Part shown: one piece after another, positions 55,555 through 64,000 of the stretch
Layout: every line of letters begins with the position of its first letter
Position numbering within the stretch: position 1 is the first letter of the stretch
Assembly (NCBI GenBank): GCA_947650285.1
Contig: CANTFL010000550.1
Location: forward strand, 112,445-176,444
Length of the DNA: 64,000 nt
Direction: 5' to 3'
DNA from: Hyaloperonospora brassicae
Lineage: Eukaryota > Oomycota > Peronosporomycetes > Peronosporales > Peronosporaceae
The notes under the pieces: model-generated
Told to the model about the DNA's origin: nothing
Database searches by the model: none
Seen by the model: the letters and a program-made list of their open reading frames with translations, nothing else
Position numbers and translations under genes: made by a program

Positions 55555-57428
55555 TCACATGCGGGAAAAGGCATCCGCGCAGACGTTCTTTATGCCCTTG
55601 ATGTAGTGCAACGACAAACGGTACTCGGAAAGCAGCAGCTTCCAGCGCTTGACTCTGATACTCGTTTCGTTCGGATAGATGAGGTTTTTGTGATCGGTGT
55701 GCACAATGACATCAAAGCCAAGCAGCATGGTGCGATACTCGCGAAGCAGCTCCACCATCGACAGGAGCTCGAGCTCCATCGTTGTATAGTTGATATGGTG
55801 CTTGTTGAGCGTGCGAGAGTAACAGGTGAGGATTATGAGGATTATGTTTTCTTGCATCGCGATGACACCAAGCTGCTTTCCACTTGCATCAGCGTAAACG
55901 TGGAACGGGAGTTTAAAGTCAGAAAAAGCCAGCAACACATCTTCTGTAAACGCGGAAGGGGAGCTTAAAGTCAGGGAAAGCCAGCAACACAGCTTCTGTA
56001 AACGCCTTCTGGACGGCAAGAAACGCGTCGGTGTCGCTTTGCAGCCATGTGAATGAGACTTTGGAGCTCGTGAAGCGGTTCAGCGGCGCACATAGTGCTG
56101 ACTTGTTGGGGACCATATCGCGATCGTAGTCGATCATGACGAGGAAGCGACGTAGCTCTTTCTTGTTGCGAAGAACAGCAATCTTGTTGATTGCTTGAAT
56201 CTTCTTCGCTTGTGCTTGAATGACCTGAGCTGTGAGTGTAAAGCCAAGGTATTCGACAGACTTTCGCAGTACGTGACACTTATTTCCATTGAGTATTACG
56301 TCGTACGTGGCCAGAAGGTCGAACACCACACGCAGGTGCTCGACGTGCTCGCACTCGGTGTTAGAATACACGAGTAGGTCATACAAGTAAACGATCACTA
56401 ACGCGAGATCGCCGAAGATCTTCTCCGTGCACGCTTGATACTCATCGGGTGCCGTTGAGATCCCCATTGGCAGACCTTTGTACTGGTACTTTCCGAATGG
56501 AATACAGAACGCCGTGTCAGCTCGACTCTACTTGGCAAGACGCCTGGCATAATTCCCCATGTTTGCGTCGAATGTAGAGAGGAACTTGGCGCCAGACAAA
56601 CACAACATGATCTCGCGTATATTGGAAACGTAATACGTAATACGGACTGCGACACAGGTACTTACTCAGCACTCGGAAGTCGATAAGAAAACGCAGCGAG
56701 ACATCTTGCTTCGTGATGAAGAAGACTGGGAATGCCATCTCGGACTCGTAGCTTTGCTCAAGCACATCCGCGTCTAGCAGGCGCTGGATCTCGACCTCGG
56801 CCTTGGCCTCCATAGAGCGATGCAGTGCGTACGGACTTGCATGGGCGGCACGGTAGTTCGGCGACAGTGGGAGCACGTATTCATCAAAGCGCATTCGACC
56901 CAAGTGACCGCCGTACAGTGGCTGATGCTCCTCCAAAAGATTTATGCCGCGAGCGGCGAGAGGTGTTGGCAGGTGATCGGGCGTTAAGTCGGTAGGATGG
57001 GCACCGTCGTTAACGACCTCCTTGTACTCGTCTAAAAACTCGCGATCAAGTGTGTCCGCGCGAACCGATGCTGTGCCACTGCCACCCATGTTAAACGACT
57101 TTTGGTTTCCGTTACTCTGGACGACTTTGTCGTTGAAGTTAAGCACAATTCCGAGCGAAATAATGAGATCGCGCCCAACTTGGATGTCGTTGATTACTTC
57201 AAAATGATGAGTGATTGTAGTCGTAGGTTTAGCTTGGGAAGCGAACTGCGCAATCGTGGAGCCGCTGCTCGTCACGTCGCCACCAACTGTCTTGAACGTT
57301 GTAGATGAGGGAGCGAGCTTGCTTCCATGCTCGATCTTGGCGCTCATCTTGATTGTATTGATGATGCTATTTGATGCACCGCTGTCGAACAGAGAGTCGG
57401 ACGTGCAGTTGTCGTGTCGAATCTGCAT
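55555..57428 (-). pseudogene. Protease, reverse transcriptase and RNase H region of unit A
   Basis: From 57428: retropepsin motif LFDSGASNSII, then a linker and RT start (VEIQRLLDADVLEQS, LRFLIDFRVLSKY). Frame changes follow, then GISTAPDEYQACTEKIFGD and the YxDD box as YLYD (56381-56383 codes Tyr instead of the first Asp). A 52-bp tandem duplication (55899-56002) breaks the frame before RNase H (FHVYADASGKQLGVIAMQE, LSMVELLREYR, HTDHKNLIYP). No functional RT can result. Confidence 0.85.
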
Positions 57429-57439
57429 CTTGATCGCAG

Positions 57440-58447
57440 TGGCGCGATCTTGTTCGCTGGCTCTTTCTCCGGCAAGCCGATCAGCTTGATCTCGTCTTCG
57501 CTGTCACTTAACTCGTAGATGCTAGGGCAGTTCATTGTCAGCTGCTTTGGCTTGGCTTCCACTTGCTTGTTCTAATCCTGACACTGCTTATTGAGGACGA
57601 AGCAGTCGGCGGAGTCGTACAAGTCGGTCCTTCAAAATGTGCACCACTCGTCTTTAAGCTTTGGCTTCGACGTGCTGTTGCCCCTGTTCTTGGTGTCGTG
57701 CTTCTGCTTGTTGTTGTTGAACTCATGTTTGCTTATGTTTGAGAAGCGAGAGACCTTGTCGCCAAATTGGTTGTTGATGTTGCTGTTGTGCGACTTGTCG
57801 CGGCTATTGACCTTATCACGCTTCCTGAGACGCTCAAAGTAACGAACAAGCGCCGTCAGCTTGTCGTAATGGTCGCCCGCGGCTGCAGGTTTGTCTTGCC
57901 AGTCCTTCAGCATGGCGCGATTGAAGAAGCGGCATTGATGCACCACCAGAATGACTTCGGCGTTCGTCATTAGCTCCGCGAAGAGGCGCACGAGCTCCTA
58001 CAAACGTCGATTGAGAGCTTGCACCGTCTCGTCGAGTCGCTTGGTTAGTGACCACATCTCTTCGTCGAGATCTTCGCTGAAGTCACCAGGGTCCATCAGC
58101 ATGCCGATTGGTCGTATAAGTCCTAGAACGAGGCATTCAATTCGACTGCTTGTCGAGCGAGCGTCTGGACCTCCTGGTCTAAGCTCTCCTTCGAATAGGG
58201 TCATGAGCTGGCTTGCTGCTTGCTACGTGGATCGGTGCTTCCGAGCAACGAGGCTCTTAAAGGGCAAGCTCTACTTGATCCAGCTCTTTAAATTTCCTCC
58301 GTCGAACTTAGGGATTTTGATCTTTGCGGTGTCTGCAGGTAGCGCGTCCGTTGCTGGACACGTGACGATTGTGTACGTGACGTACTCCTCGCCGTCGTCC
58401 TTTCAACCCATGCCGATGGTAAGGGATTCTTCAGTCCCGATCAACAT
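57440..58447 (-). pseudogene. Gag region of unit A
   Basis: The ATG at 58447 lies 15 bp after the middle LTR but meets a TGA after 14 codons. Later blocks are open: DEEMWSLTKRLDETVQ, then AELMTNAEVILVVHQCRFFN and KDWQDKPAAAGDHYDKL, an Asn/Lys-rich stretch, and a knuckle-like WCTF...DSADCF. Stops separate the blocks. Typical of Ty3/gypsy gag that recruits template RNA. Confidence 0.65.
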
Positions 58448-58461
58448 TTTATTAATCAAAA

Positions 58462-58748
58462 TGACAGGCCCTTGGTTAGCAGAGGGACCGATCGGGCCAG
58501 AGAAGCTTGTTGGAAGGCAACTCTGGTATGTGTGATAAAAGTGAAAATGAACTGAATGCTAGCGATAGCGCGTGGCGCTCTACACATACTCGCTACTGAT
58601 ATTATGTGTGTCGTGAGCGCTCAATGTGTACTACGTTCCATACGCGTGGGTTCATGCTGGCTGATTCTGGTCTGGTTGGTAATGATATGCAATGAGCTGA
58701 CAACTGGTCGGAACAGGTTGAAGTGGAGATGACGTCTCAGGCATTTCA
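58462..58748 (-). repeat. LTR 2 (shared middle LTR), 287 bp
   Basis: Same ends as LTR 1 (TGACAGGCCC...GCATTTCA). It is the 5' LTR of unit A and the 3' LTR of unit B. It shares more variants with LTR 3 than with LTR 1. Confidence 0.9.
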
Positions 58749-58789
58749 TTCTCTCCCCGTAAACTTGTGCGCTAACACGGGAACACGCG

Positions 58790-59790
58790 TCAATTGTTTT
58801 CGTGTAGCGTGGTCGATCCTTTGCCGTGGGCGTCCGTGATGGTGAATGGTCCATTGGCTACTGGACAAGTCCTCGCGCAAAACTGCTTTGGTACTCGAAA
58901 CATGACGTTGTCACCGACGTTGAAAAAGTATGAAATGCGCCTTTTGTTTTCTCGGTCGTTGTCGGAGAGAATCGCGTCGAATTGCCTCTTGGACATGCAG
59001 CTACAGTTTGCTTCGTACAGTTGCGTGTGATCGTGTCCTGACCAAAGATGAGTTGGTCAAGTGATGCGTTCAGTATGCTGTGGTAACTGGATGGAAGAGC
59101 GAACGCGACGTAACACAGTTCTTTCTTCCAATCGATATTATCATGGCAACGAACACCATTGAAAAACTCTATGTGGACGCGCTCGCAGATTGCATCGGCT
59201 TGCGGATTATTTGCAGTGATCGGCTTCGACTTGATCCCGTAGATCTGCAAGAGTTCTTGAAACTCCTTACCAGTGAACTCAGCACCAATATCATAAATGA
59301 CTTGAACTGGACGTGGATAATGGCAAATCCACTCGCGGTCAAAGCTCTCCACTGTCGCCAGGTTGTTCTTGTCTGATTGAACGCCGACTTCGAGCCAGCG
59401 TTTCGCTTGATCGATGATCGTGATATTGTAATAGTCATCGTACGGAACAATAAGGTCGACGCGCACGACGTACCACGGGTCCACTGTCTTGGACGTCCTT
59501 GGTGGTATTAGTCTGTAGTCTTTTCTGCCGCCGTGGATTGTAAATCGTTTGCACGTCAGACACAACTTGACGCGCTTGATCATCGACGCTTACATTGCAA
59601 GCCAGTAGAGCGACTGTCGCATCGTCTTGTATTGGTGACAAGGACCATCTTGCCCGAGATTGTGGTGGTACCTATCCTGGAGGTCGTCACGCAACGTGTC
59701 TGGAACAGCGACGCGACCTTGAAATGAGACAAGCGTGCATCCTAGTAGAGCATGAACTTGTAGTCCGGGTTGTTCCAGTCGGCGAGGCAC
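58790..59790 (-). pseudogene. Integrase region of unit B
   Basis: As in unit A, including the same TAA after the HHCC part. In addition, one base is missing at about 58921 (GTTGAAAAAG against GTTGTAAAAAG), shifting the frame after AFHTF, so the core ends early. Confidence 0.8.
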
Positions 59791-59924
59791 ACAGACTTGA
59801 TCGTTTGGATCGTTTCATCGCACTCCTGGTGCTGGCGGATGCCTGGGCCGTGCATGACACATGGTCGATCGTTCGTCGCGGCGTTGATCCTGTCGTGCAT
59901 TTGCGTTTGCTCTGCTGTGTCAAA

Positions 59925-61798
59925 TCACATGCGGGAAAAGGCATCCGCGCAGACGTTCTTTATGCCCTTGATGTAGTGCAACGACAAGCGGTACTCGGAA
60001 AGCAGCAGCTTCCAGCGCTTGACTCTGATACTCGTTTCGTTCGGATAGATGAGGTTTTTGTGATCGGTGTGCACAATGACATCAAAGCCAAGCAGCATGG
60101 TGCGATACTCGCGAAGCAGCTCCACCATCGACAGGAGCTCGAGCTCCATCGTTGTATAGTTGATATGGTGCTTGTTGAGCGTGCGAGAGTAACAGGTGAG
60201 GATTATGAGGATTATGTTTTCTTGCATCGCGATGACACCAAGCTGCTTTCCACTTGCATCAGCGTAAACGTGGAACGGGAGTTTAAAGTCAGAAAAAGCC
60301 AGCAACACATCTTCTGTAAACGCGGAAGGGGAGCTTAAAGTCAGGGAAAGCCAGCAACACAGCTTCTGTAAACGCCTTCTGGACGGCAAGAAACGCGTCG
60401 GTGTCGCTTTGCAGCCATGTGAATGAGACTTTGGAGCTCGTGAAGCGGTTCAGCGGCGCACATAGTGCTGACTTGTTGGGGACCATATCGCGATCGTAGT
60501 CGATCATGACGAGGAAGCGACGTAGCTCTTTCTTGTTGCGAAGAACAGCAATCTTGTTGATTGCTTGAATCTTCTTCGCTTGTGCTTGAATGACCTGAGC
60601 TGTGAGTGTAAAGCCAAGGTATTCGACAGACTTTCGCAGTACGTGACACTTATTTCCATTGAGTATTACGTCGTACGTGGCCAGAAGGTCGAACACCACA
60701 CGCAGGTGCTCGACGTGCTCGCACTCGGTGTTAGAATACACGAGTAGGTCATACAAGTAAACGATCACTAACGCGAGATCGCCGAAGATCTTCTCCGTGC
60801 ACGCTTGATACTCATCGGGTGCCGTTGAGATCCCCATTGGCAGACCTTTGTACTGGTACTTTCCGAATGGAAGACAGAACGCCGTGTCAGCTCGACTCTA
60901 CTTGGCAAGACGCCTGGCATAACTCCCCAGGTTTGCGTCGAATGTAGAGAGGACCTTGGCGCCAGACAAACACAACATGATCTCGCGTATATTGGAAACG
61001 TAATACGTAATACGGACTGCGACACAGGTACTTACTCAGCACTCGGAAGTCGATAAGAAAACGCAGCGAGACATCTTGCTTCGTGATGAAGAAGACTGGG
61101 GATACCATCTCAGACTCGTAGCTTTGCTCAAGCACATCCGCGTCTAGCAGGCGCTGGATCTCGACCTCGGCCTTGGCCTCCATAGAGCGATGCAGTGCGT
61201 ACGGACTTGCATGGGCGGCACGGTAGTTCGGCGACAGTGGGAGCACGTATTCATCAAAGCGCATTAGACCCAAGTGACCGCCGTACAGTGGCTGATGCTC
61301 CTCCAAAAGATTTATGACGCGAGCGGCGAGAGGTGTTGGCAGGTGATCGGGCATTAAGTCGGTAGGATGGACACCGTCGTTAACGACCTCCTTGTACTCG
61401 TCTAGAAACTCGCGATCAAGTGTGTCCGCGCGAACCGATGCTGTGCCACTGCCACCCATGTTAAACGACTTTTGGTTTCCGTTACTCTGGACGACTTTGT
61501 CGTTGAAGTTAAGCACAATTCCGAGCGAAATAATGAGATCGCGCCCAACTTGGATGTCGTTGATTACTTCAAAATGATGAGTGATTGTAGTCGTAGGTTT
61601 AGCTTGGGAAGCGAACTGCGCAATCGTGGAGCCGCTGCTCGTCACGTCGCCACCAACTGTCTTGAACGTTGTAGATGAGGGAGCGAGCTTGCTTCCATGC
61701 TCAATCTTGGCGCTCATCTTGATTGTATTGATGATGCTATTTGATGCACCGCTGTCGAACAGAGAGTCGGACGTGCAGTTGTCGTGTCGAATCTGCAT
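59925..61798 (-). pseudogene. Protease, reverse transcriptase and RNase H region of unit B
   Basis: Same motifs and same lesions as unit A: YLYD at 60751-60753, the 52-bp duplication at 60269-60372, and the same RT frame breaks. Private differences are few (for example SEMVSPVFF against SEMAFPVFF). Confidence 0.85.
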
Positions 61799-61809
61799 CT
61801 TGATCGCAG

Positions 61810-62817
61810 TGGCGCGATCTTGTTCGCTGGCTCTTTCTCCGGCAAGCCGATCAGCTTGATCTCGTCTTCGCTGTCACTTAACTCGTAGATGCTAGGGCAG
61901 TTCATTGTCAGCTGCTTTGGCTTGGCTTCCACTTGCTTGTTCTAATCCTGACACTGCTTATTGAGGACGAAGCAGTCGGCGGAGTCGTACAAGTCGGTCC
62001 TTCAAAATGTGCACCACTCGTCTTTAAGCTTTGGCTTCGACGTGCTGTTGCCCCTGTTCTTGGTGTCGTGCTTCTGCTTGTTGTTGTTGAACTCATGTTT
62101 GCTTATGTTTGAGAAGCGAGAGACCTTGTCGCCAAATTGGTTGTTGATGTTGCTGTTGTGCGACTTGTCGCGGCTATTGACCTTATCACGCTTCCTGAGA
62201 CGCTCAAAGTAACGAACAAGCGCCGTCAGCTTGTCGTAATGGTCGCCCGCGGCTGCAGGTTTGTCTTGCCAGTCCTTCGGCATGGCGCGATTGAAGAAGC
62301 GGCATTGCTGCACCACCAGAATGACTTCGGCGTTCGTCATTAGCTCCGCGAAGAGGCGCACGAGCTCCTACAAACGTCGATTGAGAGCTTGCACCGTCTC
62401 GTCGAGTCGCTTGGTTAGTGACCACATCTCTTCGTCGAGATCTTCGCTGAAGTCACCAGGGTCCATCAGCATGCCGATTGGTCGTAGAAGTCCTAGAACG
62501 AGGCATTCAATTCGACTGCTTGTCGAGCGAGCGTCTGGACCTCCTGGTCTAAGCTCTCCTTCGAATAGGGTCATGAGCTGGCTTGCTGCTTGCTACGTGG
62601 ATCGGTGCTTCCGAGCAACGAGGCTCTTAAAGGGCAAGCTCTACTTGATCCAGCTCTTTAAATTTCCTCCGTCGAACTTAGGGATTTTGATCTTTGCGGT
62701 GTCTGCAGGTAGCGCGTCCGTTGCTGGACACGTGACGATTGTGTACGTGACGTACTCCTCGCCGTCGTCCTTTCAACCCATGCCGATGGTAAGGGATTCT
62801 TCAGTCCCGATCAACAT
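61810..62817 (-). pseudogene. Gag region of unit B
   Basis: Near-identical to gag of unit A, with the same early TGA after the start and the same separated blocks. Confidence 0.65.
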
Positions 62818-62831
62818 TTTATTAATCAAAA

Positions 62832-63113
62832 TGACAGACCCTTGGTTAGCAGAGGGACCGATCGGGCCAGAGAAGCTTGTTGGAAGGCAACTCTGGTATG
62901 TGTGATAAAAGTGAAAATGAACTGAATGCTAGCGATAGCGCGTGGCGCTCTACACATACTCGCTACTGATATTATGTGTGTCGTGAGCGCTCAATGTGTA
63001 CTACGTTCCATACGCGTGGGTTCATACTGGCTGATTCTGGTCTGGTTGGTAATGATATGCAATGAGCTGACAACTGGTCGGAACAGGTTGAAGTGGAGAT
63101 GACGCTTAATTCA
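62832..63113 (-). repeat. LTR 3 (right, 5' LTR of unit B), 282 bp
   Basis: Starts TGACAGACCC. It differs from LTR 1 and 2 at its right end, where GACGTCTCAGGAATTTCA is replaced by GACGCTTAATTCA, a small deletion or a junction scar. Confidence 0.88.
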
Positions 63114-63867
63114 TGTCACCTGTGCGAGAGGCTTTGATGCTGTTGCCGCCGACGCTGTCTATCATGGCAATATTAAGTACGGGGTGTCGTGTACGATGAC
63201 GAACGCAATCGCGGACAGAATTGCTAGCGTATCTTGGTCATGACACGAAAAGTCGTTGAGCCAGTTGCGAGCCAGAACACCAAGTGGCACACCACAGGCT
63301 CGAGTGAGCAAACTCACAAAATTGACAGTGCTGAGCTGAGCATAAACGAACGACGTCTAGCAACATCAGAAGATTGAGTACATGCAAACGCAAATATGGA
63401 GTACACCTCAAATTTGCTTTGGCAACCTGTCCACGTGACTCGTGACTAAGAGCATATTCCCTCATTGTAGCGAGTACAAGCATCACTGTCTTGATTGTAC
63501 AAAGCTACCATATCGCGAAGGTAGAAAGGGTCTATGCTCTCCACCCGTACTCAACCTCCTTACACCGCTTTTCCTGTCACCTCCATCTTCCGTCATAGAA
63601 ATTCACTTACCCACACGTCAGTAGAAACAATCGTCGAAAGCATCGGAAAAGCAAAAGACGTAGAAGCAACAAAATGTCGGTGTGAATGGGCAACAAGAGT
63701 AAAGCTAAAAACGACGACGTCGAAGTGTCACCTGGGCCATGTTTGTCATTCAGGTAGGCTGCTGCAGATTCGTGGATTTATTTACTGTTGCCCATGCTGT
63801 TCACTATCGTGCATCTTTGCGGAGAAGCATCGATCTGCAATCTGCTAGAGTAAGACGCAGCGGTTTT
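63114..63867 (+). other. Right flank; possible gene start cut off by the edge LTR
   Basis: Mostly no recognisable gene. At 63688 an ATG opens MGNKSKAKNDDVEVSPGPCL, and the same strand downstream (about 63768-63860) reads FVDLFTVAHAVHYRASLRRS. A donor (CAGGTAGGCTG) and a nearby AG suggest a broken gene, or chance. The LTR at 63868 would truncate it. Confidence 0.25.
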
Positions 63868-64000
63868 TGTAACGGGGCAGCCCGTTACATGATATTGTCA
63901 CTTAAGGAAAGTGACAATAAAGAATATAAGATGGATATTCTTTAAACAATATCACCAAAGTGGTGATATTGAAGGGTCGACCAAAGGGTCTGTTCATTGG
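63868..64000 (+). mobile_element. 5' part of an LTR of the same family as the left-edge element, opposite orientation
   Basis: Begins TGTAACGGGGCAGCCCGTTACA, as the minus-strand LTR at 843 does, and aligns to it for the full 133 bases seen, with substitutions and small indels. It runs out of the window. Confidence 0.8.

Larger units (their letters stand above)
54091..63113 (-). mobile_element. Tandem Ty3/gypsy retrotransposon array: LTR-internal-LTR-internal-LTR
   Basis: Three LTRs (54091, 58462 and 62832) bracket two almost identical internal regions of about 4.08 kb; the repeat period is 4,370 bp. Both internals read right to left as gag, protease, reverse transcriptase, RNase H and integrase, the Ty3/gypsy order. 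The middle LTR serves both units. No target-site duplication joins the outer flanks (ACTTG on the left, TGTCA on the right). Each internal carries many matching lesions, so neither is active. Confidence 0.92.

Noticed and set aside
59595..60338. 247-codon plus-strand frame through the retrotransposon
   Set aside because: Antisense shadow of the pol region; sense-strand motifs are clear.
1..64000. CRISPR arrays, rRNA and tRNA genes
   Set aside because: No regularly spaced repeats with unique spacers, no rRNA-like blocks, and no T-loop (GGTTCGAATCC-type) in a tRNA-length fold was found by eye. A tRNAscan run would settle the tRNA part.

Overview
This is nuclear DNA of an oomycete, most likely a Peronosporales species (Phytophthora or a downy mildew). 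The evidence is a GPI-type elicitin gene, short introns with GTRNGT donors, a cellulose-synthase relic of oomycete type, a Crypton-type tyrosine-recombinase relic, Ty3/gypsy elements, and an initiator/FPR-like core promoter. All calls come from reading the sequence; no database search was possible. Layout: 1-843 is the 5' end (LTR and gag start) of an LTR retrotransposon that runs leftwards out of the window. At 63868-64000 a diverged LTR of the same family runs rightwards out, so the window lies between two outward-facing elements. From 1.4 to 36 kb there is an ordinary gene-bearing stretch: transportin-3-like importin (1391-4479, +), MAPR/cytochrome b5-like protein (4629-5677, -, six exons), mitochondrial carrier (7037-7930, +), cystathionine beta-synthase (9087-10598, +), adenosine kinase (14054-15112, +), PAK1IP1/Mak11 WD40 protein (15908-17485, -), DHHC palmitoyltransferase (20823-22720, +), a small 121-aa protein (23246-23611, -), a large disordered protein (24150-27532, +), glutathione synthetase (29449-31500, -), PHO88/SND3 (32851-33693, -) head to head with a RING1-like RING-RAWUL ubiquitin ligase (33926-35388, +), and PTAR1 (35606-37262, -). 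From 37 to 49 kb is a gene graveyard: a cellulose synthase pseudogene (37590-39580), a coiled-coil protein (40445-41149), and a decayed selenocysteine-specific elongation factor eEFSec (43879-45651) next to an AT-rich, mitochondrial nad2-like insert. From 48.8 to 52.5 kb there are three more genes: a 158-aa duplicated-domain protein, an elicitin, and a PUB-domain protein. At 54.1-63.1 kb a Ty3/gypsy retrotransposon forms a tandem array LTR-internal-LTR-internal-LTR with a 4,370-bp period. Both internal copies carry the same lesions, so the element was already inactive before duplication. Functional links: cystathionine beta-synthase (homocysteine to cystathionine), adenosine kinase (removes adenosine from S-adenosylhomocysteine hydrolysis) and glutathione synthetase all act on or downstream of the methyl/transsulfuration cycle and lie within 22 kb. 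This may be chance. PAK1IP1 acts in 60S assembly, transportin-3 in nuclear import, PHO88/SND3 in ER targeting, PTAR1 in protein prenylation and DHHC in S-acylation; these are unlinked housekeeping genes. I did not find a convincing new multi-gene system. The most unusual items are the three-LTR tandem array with shared lesions, the covarying hairpin chain in the edge LTRs, the eEFSec ruin with an organelle-like insert, and a stop-free in-frame intron in the DHHC gene.
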